64,000 nucleotides of DNA from Planococcus citri (Eukaryota; Arthropoda; Insecta; Hemiptera; Pseudococcidae), in assembly GCF_950023065.1 (NCBI RefSeq), contig NC_088680.1, forward strand, positions 10,218,559-10,282,558. The letters are read 5' to 3'. Under the pieces are notes generated by a model that had not been told where the DNA came from, did not search any database, and saw only the letters and a program-made list of their open reading frames with translations. Shown here piece after piece: positions 24,126 through 35,485 of the stretch. Numbering within the stretch: the stretch's first letter is position 1; every line of letters starts with the position of its first letter. The position numbers were made by a program, and so were the translations under genes.

Positions 24126-24425
24126 ATTTCATCATCTTTGGTATGCTTTGGTGAAGGTCTAGGCCAATAGTTCTACTTGTTTATGTAATGTTCAACAAAT
24201 ACAAAATTAAAATAAAGAATCGTATTCTTTTTTTTTCTATTAAAAAAATAGAACATTTTTGACGCTGAAATTTTCACATGCTGGTAATATCGAATAAGTG
24301 GGTACTTTGTGTTTTTCTTTTGTAGATTTTTAACGTACTTATTCTGGACGAAAAATGCCTCGAAAAGAACAAAAAAACATGTGTAGATAAGTATGGTGAA
24401 TAAAAATCGTTTTTCTTGTTTGTTT

Positions 24426-25430
24426 TAGGGTCATTCTATGTCAATTCGACCAAAAAAATTCAGGGGGCAGGTGGGAGGGCTTCAACTATTTTCACATTAT
24501 CTCGAGGTACTCGTAGGTACTCAACTTTAGCAGCGCATGCCACCAAAGCTACGATATATTGATCAAAACTGATTTCACTGTTCGAAAGGGCATTGCATTT
24601 TGAACTTTTCAAGTATTTTGAAATTTTTAATAGTTGAAAGTAGATATAACTTTAAAATTGAAAGTTCAAATTTCAAAATGGCGCTGTAAGTGAGAGCTAC
24701 CATTTGGATCATTCCACGTCAATTCAACCAAAAATTGGTAAGGGTGGGTCGGCGATTTTTTTGAAATTTTTCCTGTGGAAAAATTTTCTGAAGGGATGAC
24801 CAAAGGCGCAAATCGCAGCCCTCTAGCCCTTTTTTAAAGGCGCTAGGGGGTGTCAACGTTTTCAGTGAACTTGAAATATCATCGATTTCAGCAGTGGATT
24901 ACTCGATAGCCGCGATACCTACTAAAATGAAACTTGGCGATGTCATAAAAATCAGTGTGGCCACTTTTTTCATATTATATGAAAAATTAGCTCGAAAAGT
25001 TTTAAAAACATCTCAAAAATTCTGAAAAAAAAAAAATATTATGAACAACTTTTTATGCTGAACAACATATTACAAAATTTTGGATGGCATAATGTCGTAA
25101 AATCGATTTTAAAAAATTGAAAGTTTGAGAAAAAATGCGATTTTTTGATTTTAAAACATGATTAAAAAAGTTTTGTCCAGTGAAGTTGACCCATTTGACC
25201 CCTATTTTTACGTATCCGTTGAAAAAGTTGAAAAAAAAACCTTTCACTCAATGAATCATCAATCAAAATTCCAAAAAATTCAATTTTCAATTTCAAACAT
25301 CAAAAAAAGTTGAAATTTATTCAGTTGTCTTATTTTGACCTCTTTCTGACGTATTTCGTGGAAAGTTGATACAAAATAAAGCTAAAAAAATCCTGTTGAA
25401 ATCTGCTGAGACTGACACCTTGAGTTAGAT
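24426..25430. repeat. Fold-back arm fragments and shared repeat domain
   Basis: 24,426-24,716 matches the arm of the 21.4-23.0 kb fold-back repeat. 24,717-25,430 matches 28,676-29,300 and 37,260-37,900, starting GTCATTCCACGTCAATTC. No coding region was seen. Confidence 0.6.
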
Positions 25431-26533
25431 CTCTTGGTAAAATAATTTCTGACTTCGTAAAAAATAATCAAAAATGGGTTCAGGGGTCCCAAAACACAAA
25501 TAAAATTTTTTAATCATGGATTTTCCAAGTTGAGTTCATTGCATCAACGACGAAACTTTTTGGAAAATAAACATCTACTAAAGATGTTTCGAGTATTCCT
25601 AAAAATTGAAATTATTTCAAATATACCATTATACGTCTCACGTCAATTCAGTTTTCAGAAAAAGATGAAATTACGTCGTGTATTTTTCTCAATAAATTGT
25701 TCGTTTTAGCAATTTTAATTACGTACCTACCTATCTAAATATTAACTGCATTTCTAATAATTGGCCGATAAGAAAAAGTGATAAGTACATAGATACCTAA
25801 GTGCATTGATTTTCGTCTTATGAAATATCATTGGTATAGTTAACTAAATACCTACCTATGATACAGAAAATCACGTGTCTTTCATACATTTCCTAATTTT
25901 TTTCCGTCTTGATATTCAATAACAAATTACACTTTTAGTTGTGCATTCGTGAAAGTAGGTAGGTAATTAATTTGTTTCTCAATCGTGTAGTCAAGTTTGA
26001 GCTATTGAAATTGTCTAAAGTGATCAGCATTTGATACACTACAGTTCACAGCATCATAAATATGTAAGTACCTTTGAAGCTCAATTTTACTACGAGTATT
26101 TTTTAAATTTATTTATATTCGGTTAAGTACTTTTCATTTTTGTCGACCACACACAGAATTGTCAGGAGAGGGACTTCAACGAATTTTATCAATAATGCAT
26201 AAGCTTTTGCCGAATGTTTTTCAAACTAGGATCAGCTTCAGTAATCTTTCTATCCATCGTTTTTATTTAAAAAAAAAAAATGATAATAATTACGTGGAAA
26301 CATTTGCAGTTTTCAAAAATTTTGAAAAATAAGAAAAATAAAGTCACCTCTCGAAGTTAATCCTACACGAATTTTCAAGCTATGGGAACCATTATATACC
26401 TAGTCTGATTCTCAGATCAAAATGGACCATATTACCAAATTCACTTATTCTTATTTTTTTCCTTTCAGAATATAAGATAATTATCGAAGAAATACAACTC
26501 GCTATTAAAGAGCTGAAAACTCAAGCATTCGAT

Positions 26534-27112
26534 ATGAATTCTGGGATTATATTTTCTGCGATGGTACTGTTCTTCCTGTATGCATTCAATTGCAATATCG
26601 ATCGCATTCATGGTGCTAGTTCAGAGAAACTTCAAGAAGATGTGCTCAAGCTGAGAGAAGAACTTATCAAAATCAAAGAGGATATTTTAAATACACGAGA
26701 ACGTGCACTGAACCAAACAGAGGATCTTTTAAATAAACGAGACCGCGAACTGAATCAACGAGAAGAAGCTGCCAAAGAACTCGTCAAAGCCAAAGAGGAT
26801 CTTTTAAATAAACGAGAACACGAATTGAGTCAAAGAGAAGAAGCTTTCAAAGAACTTATCAAAGCCAAAGAGGATCTTTTAAATAAACGAGAACAAGAAC
26901 TTAATCAAAGAGAAGAAGCTCTCAAGCAAAATGAAATGTCGAAAGAAGATTTAGAAATATACAAAGGACTGAAAAATAAAACATGGAACAGACATAGCAT
27001 GTTTTCTTGGTCTGCTCAATCACTTACGGGTACAACTACGAATACGAATCTCAAGGAAATAGTGAACTACGAGTGTCCTTCGGAGAGACTTTGCTTTTTC
27101 ACGAGATGGTGA
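26534..27112 (+). CDS. Secreted coiled-coil protein, copy 2 (192 aa)
   Basis: It starts with the family signal peptide, MNSGIIFSAMVLFFLYAFN, then a long charged helix. About residues 62-135 hold roughly three tandem 25-residue units of the type KAKEDLLNKREHELSQREEA plus five residues. The C-terminal domain keeps the family pattern KNKTWNRH, SWSAQS, NYECPS, LCFFTRW with two cysteines. The upstream acceptor (border 26,469) is conserved; here the frame stays open from the acceptor to the ATG, so an N-terminal extension is formally possible, but the signal peptide favours this ATG. It is 76% or more similar to copy 3 by eye. Confidence 0.8.
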   Translation: MNSGIIFSAMVLFFLYAFNCNIDRIHGASSEKLQEDVLKLREELIKIKEDILNTRERALNQTEDLLNKRDRELNQREEAAKELVKAKEDLLNKREHELSQREEAFKELIKAKEDLLNKREQELNQREEALKQNEMSKEDLEIYKGLKNKTWNRHSMFSWSAQSLTGTTTNTNLKEIVNYECPSERLCFFTRW

Positions 27113-29854
27113 AAATCTGAGAAATTCGAATGAAGGCCATTTTTACGATATGAGAGAAAGGGATCAGAATTTGGCTCACACTGAGCTCAATAGTTCTATC
27201 CTACTTGTACATTGTGATGTTTAACAAAAAATACAAAATTAAAATACGAATTTTTGCAAGTTGTTGCCACTGCTACGTTCGAGCTAATTTGTTTCCATGT
27301 TTTACAAAATAAAAAAAAAATTCATATTTGAGGTTTCTTAAAACTTGAACGTGGGAAAATGAAAATTTTTTCATATGTCATGATATAGGCTATAAGAAGA
27401 CCTTGGGTAGGTACCTATAATGCTAACTGGCAGAGTTGTTTTCTCACCTGTCGCTTTAAGTACCTATTTGGCAAAATTTCGACTATTTTTTTCTTACGTC
27501 AGTCGGCAAATTTTCGATTGTACCTCCCCCCTCCCCTTAAAAAAACTTTTAGTTATTTCTTGAAATGGGTATTAGGCTATTTTTAGGAAAATCTCGACGT
27601 ACAAATGGATAATTTTTGAAAAAATTGGATTTTGGATTTCAGTATCGATTTATTCTTATTTTTAACTGGAGGGGAGGGGGCTCTTGGCACGACCTTTTTT
27701 CAGATAGGATAAAAATCAAGACAAAAACTAGGGATTCATTTTCTCACACGAGGTTAGAACTTCAGGAAGTATGTGTGGGAGAGAGGAGAAATAAGTATTC
27801 CAAAATAGGGGTAAAAACGCAGTTAATATTGAGCGCTACCTGGAGGGAAAAAGTTCAAGGTGGACTTTTAAACGATGCGAAGTTTATCTTACTAGATCTG
27901 AACTCTGGAGTCATTTCATCACGTGCACGCGAATTCATCAGTGATCGGTCATTTTCACATGTGAATGAAAAAGTAAAGCATCTTAGTATTATCGAAGAAT
28001 TTCATCGAAAAAAAATCATTTTTTTTAAATTTCAAAATTTTATATTTTTAATTTTTCGGCGGTCGTTTTTTTTAATTGAAAAAAAAATAGAACAATTTTG
28101 GCGCTGAAATTTTCACATGCTGGTATAATATTGAGTAAGTACTTCGTGTTTTTATTATTATTATTATTATTTTTTTTGGTAGATTTTTAACGTATTCTGG
28201 ACCAAAAATGCCTCGAAAAGAACAAAAAGACATGTGTAGAAATGGTGAATAGAATTCGTTTTTCTTGTTTAATTGTTTTAGGGTCATTATATGTCAATTC
28301 GACCAAAAAAATGTCATTTTGAAAGTCATGTCTATATAGTCATGTCTTTCGATTTCCCTCAAATTTTTTTTTACAATGTACCTATACCCAATAAGTAAGA
28401 AACCCGAAATCTTTGGTCCCAGCCTCTTCAGGGCCTCAGGGGGCAGGTGGGAGGGCTTCAATTATTTTCACATTGTCTCGTGGTACTCGTACTCAACTTT
28501 AGCAGCGCATGCCTCCAAAGCTACGATACTTTGACCAAAACTGATTTCACAGTTTGAAAGGGCATTGCATTTTAAACGTTTTAAGTATTTTGAAATTTTT
28601 AATGCTTGAAAGTGGAACTTAAAATTGAAAATTCAAATTTCAAATTCGTGCTGTGAGTGGGAGCTACCATTTGGGTCATTCCACGTCAATTCAACCAAGA
28701 ATTGGTAAGGGTGAGTCGGCGATTTTTTTGAAAATTTTTCCTAGACCTTTTGAAGGGATGACCAATGGCGCAAATCGCAGCCCTCTAGCCTTTTATTTAA
28801 AGGCTGCTAGGGGGTGTCAAAGTTTTCAGTGAACTTGAAATATCAATCATTTCAGCATTGGATTACTCGATAATCGCGATACCTACCAAAATGGAACTTT
28901 TTCCAATAGTTAGGGGTTTCGAAAGGCTTTTTGATGATATCATAAAAACCAGTGTTTCCACTTTTTTTTTAACGAAAAATTAGCTCGAAAAGTTTCAAAA
29001 CGTAGTTTTCATATTCTTTCGACTCTCAAAAATTCCGGAAAAGAAATAATATGGACAACTTTTAATGCTGAACAACATTATTAAAAAATTGGGATGGGAT
29101 TACGTCGTAAAGTAGATTTTACAAAATTGAAAGTTTGAGAAAAAATGCGATTTTTTGATTTGAAACATGAAAAAAAGTTTTGAGTGGTGAAGTTGATCCA
29201 TTGGATCCGTTGAAAAAATTGTAAAAACTTTCTCTCACTCGATGAAATGAACTTATCACAAAAAAATCAAAATTCTGGGTAAATTTATAAAAAATGAACG
29301 AATATTAATTTTTTTGCTACGAGTGTGATTTTTATCAATTTTTTCATGAAATACGTCAGAAAGTGGTCAAAATAAGACGACTGAATAAATTTAAACTTTT
29401 TTTGATGTTTGGAATTTTATTGAAAATTGAATTTTTTCGAATTTTGATTTTTTTGTGATGAATTTATTTCATCGAGTGAAAAAGGAGCTGTTCTTCAATG
29501 TTTTCTTTAATCAGAAAAAAAAAAAAAAAAAATTCATTTCATTTTTTGTTTTCACTTGGTAGCCAATAATAAATGAAATCGAAAACTTCCCTCAGGGCAG
29601 AAATAAAAATGAAATCATTGAGATGGGCAAGAAGATTGACATCAAACCTACTAAAGACATGAAGGATAATTAGATGGTGCATTGGTGGGGCGTGTAAAGA
29701 GTAAAATGAGTGAGATAGTGAAAAATGAGTCGATGGTCTTGTTTTCAACCATCTTGAAAATATAATATTCGATATAATATTGCACTATTTCTGGGAACTT
29801 TTCAAAATTTTATTCTATTTAGGGGAGCGTAAGGGGGTTTTGAGGAATTGTGAG

Positions 29855-30590
29855 CAGAAAAACAGTTCATATTCGGGTTCAGAATCTTCGAAAACATACT
29901 ATTCGATATATCACTCGACTTTTTCACAATTCTTCAAAATTTTGGCCTTTTTTTGAGGCAGTCGGGAGCTTTGCGGGGTTGGGCCCAAAAAATAAGGCCA
30001 TATTCGTACTCAGCGACTTTGAAAACATATCATTCGATATATCACTCGACTTTTCACGATTTTTCAAAATGTTGACCCCCTTGTTTGGGGCACAGGAGGG
30101 GCTCCGAGGGGTTGGACCCAAAAAAGAAGTTCATATTCGTACTCAGCGACCTGGAAAACATACCATTCGATATATCACTCGACATTTTCGCGATTATTCA
30201 AAATTTGACCCCCTTTTTGGGGCACAGGAGGGGCTTCCAGGGGTTGTACCCAAAAAATAAGGCCATATTCGTTCTCAGCGACCTCGAAAACATACTATTC
30301 GATATATCACTCGACTTTTCACGATTTTTCAAAATCTTGACCCCTTTTTTTGGGGCATAGGAGGGACTTCGTGGGGTTTTACCCAAAAAATAAGGCCATA
30401 TTCGTTCTCAGCGACCTCGAAAACATACTATTCGATATATCACTCGACTTTTCGCGATTTTTCAAAATTTTGACCCCCTTTTTGGGGCACAGAGGAGCTT
30501 TGAGGGGTTAAACCCAGAAAATAAGTTCATATTCGTATTCAGCGACCTCGAAAACATTTGTACTCTTCGATATATCGTACGTCCAGATTC
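29855..30590 (+). repeat. 132-bp minisatellite, array 1
   Basis: Units of about 132 bp each contain TTCGTACTCAGCGACCT, ATATATCACTCGACTTTT and TTGACCCCCTTTTTGGGGCA. Landmarks fall near 30,004, 30,137, 30,269, 30,402 and 30,533. The unit is a multiple of three and leaves long artefactual frames on both strands. A sister array lies at 38,470-39,185. Confidence 0.85.
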
Positions 30591-31139
30591 GTTTTTCGAA
30601 TACGTGATTCAGTTGTGTGTTACTTGAAAAATCAAGCACCCCCCCCCCCCCCCATCAACCCAATGGAAGGGTTGAATACCAATTGGTGATGGTTTCACTA
30701 GTAGTTGGGTGTGTAGACTTTGTAAACAAAAATCGAGCGAAAACGAACAATATCAAGTCGTAACTTTGATTAACTAATTTATTGAACTGACATTTCTTGA
30801 AACACCTACTCTTTCCGCCCCCTTTCTTAGGCACCCCCTTGGGGGATGGGTATCGAGAGTAGTATCAAATTATCGAGAATTTAAAGGGGAACATTTTTTG
30901 TCATGGTAGTTTTTCTCGTAAACCTAATATTTACCGAGTAAAACGCAAAAAACGTGAATCGAAACCGGTTTTAGCCCCCCCCCAATTAGCTCCAGGGGTA
31001 GGAGGGTTAGGGTTTTTTTGGTGGTTCAGTGGGTTCATCTGAACACATTTCCGAAGAAAAAATTGATGTGCCAATTTTTGTGGGGTTTAGGGGTCCCAAA
31101 ACATAAATAAAACTCTAAATTCGTGGATTTTCCATACTA

Positions 31140-32489
31140 CAGGGTGTTCCAGAATAACCTTTCACTTTTGTTTTATTAGTAGCTCTGAGAGAAAAATGGT
31201 TACGGAAATTTTTTTATAACCAAAATGAAGTAGAAATGTGCCGTTTTTAGACCATATATTTGAGTTTTCATTATAAATTAAGTTTTAAAAATTATTCCAC
31301 CAAGATGTTTTCCATCATTTTTGACACAATCGACCAAACGTTTTTTAAAATTATTGAACACTTTGTTGAGCATTTCTCTTCTAATCAGTCTTGATTCACG
31401 AATAATATTATCTAGGAGCTGTTTCAGAGTCCTAGGATCATCTTGATATACTTTTGACTTGAGGTAACCCCATAAAAAAAAATCACATGCTGAAAAATCA
31501 GGGGATCGAGGTGGCCATGAAATTTCTGTGTTCAGCGAAATTATTCGATGACCAAAATGCTCACGCAATAAAGAAATCGTGTCCGTTGCGGAATGACAGG
31601 TAGCGCCATCCTGTTGGAACCAAGTAACTCTATACTTGTGTCTGCGTTTCAATTCAGGAATGAGAAACTCGTTTAACATTTTGCGATACCTCTCACCGTT
31701 CACCGTTTCATCAAACACATACGGTCCCACTATACCGAATTTAGCCACGCCCATCCAAACAGTCAACTTAGCGGAGTGTAGAGGTTTCTCGTGTATTATC
31801 ATCGGATTCTCTGTCGACCAGTAGCGCATATTTTGTTTATTCACATCACCGTTTAGATAAAAATGAGCTTCATCAGTAAAGAGTAACGAGTTCAATGGAA
31901 TCTCACCAGTATCAATTCTTGTAAGCATATCCTCGGCAAATGATTTTCTTCTCACAAAATCAGTTTTTTGTAACTTTTGAATGATTAAAATCTTATATGG
32001 ATGGAAACTGAGGTCTTCAGATAAAATTCGTTGCAGAGAAGTTGGTTTGATTTTTAAATTTAACGCTCGTTTACGTATTGAAGTGGTAGGGGTAGTCTGT
32101 ACTGAATGCCTTACTCGGTCCGTTGTTTCTGGCGTTCTTACTGATCTTTTCCGACCTGTAGGCTTATTTTTACAAGCATGAGCGGTTTTCTCGAAGTTTT
32201 TTACCCATAATTTCACTGTTGGCCTCGATGGCACTTCACTTTTACCGGTAAGTTTAAAATGTTTGCGGAAGGCACGAATTGCACTAATGTAAGAGTCATT
32301 ATTTTTGAAAAAGGCCTTTACAATAAAAGCGCGCTGCACAGCCGTCCACTTCTCCATGGTAAAAAATTAATACTGAAACATAATTCGGCATGTGTTGGCT
32401 ACCTGGAACCGCTTTTACCATTCCCCTAACACCATTTGAACGCAGATCAGTGCTCACCAAAATGTGAAAGGTTATTCTGGAACACCCTG
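31140..32489 (-). mobile_element. Tc1/mariner-superfamily transposon, apparently intact
   Basis: The 1,350-bp element starts CAGGGTGTTCCAGAATAACC and ends with the inverse. The terminal repeats are identical for 26 bp, and TA is duplicated on both sides (31,138-31,139 and 32,490-32,491). The insertion site is confirmed by uninterrupted relatives of the same repeat near 19,540, 25,530 and 34,385, where TTTTCCA runs straight into (T)GAGTTCAT-type sequence. It carries one full-length transposase ORF. Confidence 0.93.
31278..32357 (-). CDS. Tc1/mariner-type transposase (359 aa)
   Basis: The enzyme cuts and pastes its own element at TA dinucleotides. The N-terminal 120 residues form the DNA-binding part (MEKWTAVQRAFIVKAFFKNN, RPTVKLWVKNFEKT, KPTGRKR linker). 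The catalytic domain shows three acidic residues: D162 in LLFTDEAHF, D250 in WFQQDGATCH and D287 in WPPRSPDFS. There are 36 residues between the second and third, and SPDFSACDFFLWGYLK is characteristic of the family. The frame has no stops or shifts, and the length is normal. The gene fills its TIR-bounded element, so the copy may be recent and possibly active. The N-terminal type is the one often called DUF4817 HTH; this is from memory of the family. Confidence 0.95.
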   Translation of the reverse strand: MEKWTAVQRAFIVKAFFKNNDSYISAIRAFRKHFKLTGKSEVPSRPTVKLWVKNFEKTAHACKNKPTGRKRSVRTPETTDRVRHSVQTTPTTSIRKRALNLKIKPTSLQRILSEDLSFHPYKILIIQKLQKTDFVRRKSFAEDMLTRIDTGEIPLNSLLFTDEAHFYLNGDVNKQNMRYWSTENPMIIHEKPLHSAKLTVWMGVAKFGIVGPYVFDETVNGERYRKMLNEFLIPELKRRHKYRVTWFQQDGATCHSATDTISLLREHFGHRIISLNTEISWPPRSPDFSACDFFLWGYLKSKVYQDDPRTLKQLLDNIIRESRLIRREMLNKVFNNFKKRLVDCVKNDGKHLGGIIFKT

Positions 32490-32884
32490 TATGTATTGAG
32501 TTCATTTGCAACGTTGACATCTTTTGAGAAATAAACATCCTGAAGACGTTTCGGGCATTCCTAGAAATTGAAATGACGACTATATCAAAAATATCATTAC
32601 TTTTCACGTCATAATTCGATTTTCATAAAAAGATAGCATAACCTGTATTTTCCTAACTAAATTGTTCAATTTGGCAATTTTAATTAGGTGCTGCGGAAAT
32701 TATTATATTATGTATTGACTGCACTTCTAATAATTGGCCGATAAGAAAAAATGATAAATATAGATACCTAAATGCATTAATCTTCTTCCTACAAAATTAT
32801 CATTGGTAGGTAAATATACCTACGACACAGAAAATCACGAGTATTTCACGCACTTTTTAATTTTTTTCCGATCTTTATTGAATT

Positions 32885-34125
32885 CAAAATGGAGTTGGAT
32901 AGCCGAAATTTACTCTGCAAACTAATTTCAATACGCTATGAAGTCAACTGTAGCGGAATTTCAAGTCATTTTGGAGCCTCCAGCGATTTTTTGAAAATTA
33001 CTGGAGCCTCCAGTAGATTTTTGAAACTTGAAATTTCCTCAAAATTTCATCAAGCGGAGATAGAAAGTCGAAATTCATTCTGAAAACTAATTTCAATACG
33101 CTACGAAGTCGACTGCTGGTGGATTTCAAGTCGTTTTGGAGCATCCAGCGACTTTTTGAGAGATCGTATGCTGTTTTTTGGAAAATTGAAATTTCCAAAA
33201 AGTAGCTGGAAGCTTCGAAATCGTTTAAAACCATTTGAAACCATCATGTAGTCGACTTCATATCGTATTGAAATTAGTTTGCGAAATAAATTTCAGCTTG
33301 CCAACTCCATTTGGTAAAATGTTGCGGGAATTTCAAGTTTCAAAAATCTACTGGAGGCTCCAGTAATTTTCAAAAAGTCACTGGAGGCTTCAAAATCGCT
33401 CGAACCCACCTGAAGTTGTCTTCAGAGGGTGTTAAAATTGGAGTGTAGAATAAATATTAGCTTTTCATCGCCATTTGATAAAATTTTATGAAAATTTAAA
33501 GTTTCAGAAATCTTCCAGAGGCTCCAGTAATTTTCAAAAAGTCGCTGGAGGCTTCAAAACGACTTTCAGTACTTCGTAGCGTATTGAAATTAGTTTGAAG
33601 AATAAATTTCAGCTTTCCAACTCCATTTTGATGAAATTTTGTAGAAATTTCGAGTTCCAAAAATCTTCTGGAGGCTCCAGAACTGCACAAAACGGTTTGA
33701 AACAGTTTCCAATCGATTTGACAGGTCGAAAATAGAAAATTTCCCAAATTTCTGCTTTCTTTGTGAATTTGGTAAAATTTTGATTTTTTCCCTCATTTTT
33801 AGCCTAAATTTGATTTTCAAAAATTCACCAAAAATCGAAAAACGCACTTTAGCACTTGAAGTTTTGACGGGTGATACATTTTTGCCTTATCTTTCGATCT
33901 ACTTCTGTATGGTTTAAAAAATTTCTTTCAAGTCTTATGTTGGAACGCAAAATCTGCGATTTCGGCTGACCTGTCAATCAAAATGGCCGCCATTTGTAAG
34001 TAGGGCCATTTTTTTGGAGTACAAGGGCTATAAATGTTCCTTACGACTTCTCCTTTAGAAAAAAATTGTCCCGGAGGATCGACGGGGGGGGGGGTGCAAT
34101 AGATCAACTTTTCTCCAATCAAAAA
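32885..34125. repeat. Fold-back element, copy 2
   Basis: Same family as 3,650-5,640. Modules with CTGGAGCCTCCAG occur at 32,971-33,010 in one orientation and at 33,352, 33,513 and 33,668 in the other. The outer domain 33,930-34,110 matches 3,650-3,840 inverted. A G-run lies near 34,085. No gene. Confidence 0.7.
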
Positions 34126-34897
34126 AATAGGGAATCATTTTCTCACACGAGGTTAAAACTTCAGTGTGTGGGAGGTAAAATTTTCCAACATTACAAAATA
34201 AGACTTGTAGTTTCAGATCATGCTGTTTGCGAAAAGAAAAAAAAATCCTGTTGGAATCTGCTGAGACTGACAATGACACATCGAGTTAGTTCTCTTAGTA
34301 TAAAATAATTTCTGACTTCTCAAGAAATAATCAAAAATGGATTCAGGGATCCCAAAACACAAATAAAACTTTTTAATCATGAATTTTCCAGGTTAATTTC
34401 ATTGCAATGACGAAACTTAATGAAAAATAATTAAATAAACAAACATCTACTGGAGATGTTTCGGGTATTCCTAGAAATTGAAATTATTTCAAAAATACCA
34501 TTAGGTATACGTCTCACGTAAATTCAGTTTTAAGAAAAAGATAAAATAACGTGTATTTTTCTCGTAATAAATTGTTCAATTTAGCAATTTTAATTACAGT
34601 GGAAATTGGGTATCTATCTAAGGTATTAAGTAACTGCATTTCTAATAATCAATCAAGTGGAAACATTTGCAGTTTTTAAAAATTTTGAGTACCTACTCCA
34701 TAAAAATAAAGTCATCTCTCGAAGTTAATCCCACAAAAATTTTCAAGCTATAGGATCCAATACCTAGTCTGATTCTCAGATCAAAATGGACCGTATTACC
34801 AAATTCACTTATTCTTATTTTTTTCCTTTCAGAATATAAGATAATTATCGAAGAAATACAACTCGCTATTAAAGAGCTAAAAACGCAAGCATTCAAT

Positions 34898-35485
34898 ATG
34901 AATTCTGGGATTATATTTTCTGTGATGGTACTGTTCTTCCTGTATGCATTCAATTGCAATATTGATCGCATTTATGGTGCTAGTCTAGACAAGCCTCAAG
35001 AAGATAATATACGAGTACTCAAGCTGAGTGAAGAACTTATCAAAATCAAAGAGGAACTTTTAAATATACGAGAACGTGCACTGAACCGAACAGAGGATCT
35101 TTTAAATAAACGAGACTGCGAACTGAATCAACGAGAAGAAGCTGCCAAAGAACTCAACAAAACCAATGAGGATCTTTTAAATAAACGAGAGCACGAACTG
35201 AGACAAAGAGAAGAAGCTTTCAAAGAACTTGTCAAAGTCAAAGAGGATCTTTTAAATAAACGTGAACTCGAATTGAATCAAAGAGAAGAAGCTCTCAAAC
35301 AAAATGAAATGTCGAAAGAAGATATAGAAATATACAAAGGATTGAAAAATAAAACATGGAACAGACATAGCATGTTTACTTGGTCTGCTGAATCACTTAC
35401 GGGTACAACTACGAATACAAATCTCAAGGAAATAGTGAACTACGAGTGTCCTCCGGATAGACTTTGTTTTTTCACGAGATGGTGA
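34898..35485 (+). CDS. Secreted coiled-coil protein, copy 3 (195 aa)
   Basis: Nearly the same as copy 2: signal peptide MNSGIIFSVMVLFFLYAFN, a charged helix with about three 25-residue NKRE.EL.QREEA units, and the C-terminal domain ending NYECPPDRLCFFTRW. It has a short insertion (DNIRVL) before the first unit. The splice acceptor border at 34,833 and the 5' leader are almost identical to copy 2, consistent with block duplication. The intact frames in all four copies argue for selection on the protein. Confidence 0.8.
   Translation: MNSGIIFSVMVLFFLYAFNCNIDRIYGASLDKPQEDNIRVLKLSEELIKIKEELLNIRERALNRTEDLLNKRDCELNQREEAAKELNKTNEDLLNKREHELRQREEAFKELVKVKEDLLNKRELELNQREEALKQNEMSKEDIEIYKGLKNKTWNRHSMFTWSAESLTGTTTNTNLKEIVNYECPPDRLCFFTRW

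Larger units (their letters stand above)
25430..31137. repeat. Duplicated block A (about 5.7 kb)
   Basis: This block, including coiled-coil copy 2, its 3' flank, the fold-back fragment and the 132-bp minisatellite, is repeated at about 34,250-39,660 with copy 3 in the same place. The two share order and high similarity, for example the near-identical frames 27,616-28,107 and 36,238-36,714. Its right side continues past a mariner insertion at 31,140-32,489. Confidence 0.8.

Noticed and set aside
27616..28107. 163-residue frame, nearly repeated at 36,238-36,714
   Set aside because: Similarity is explained by block duplication; sequence is low-complexity repeat with no domain or signal.
29850..30386. 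Frames on both strands rich in GPTPRSPSCAPKKG or FVLSDLEN
   Set aside because: Translations of the 132-bp minisatellite, whose unit is a multiple of three.
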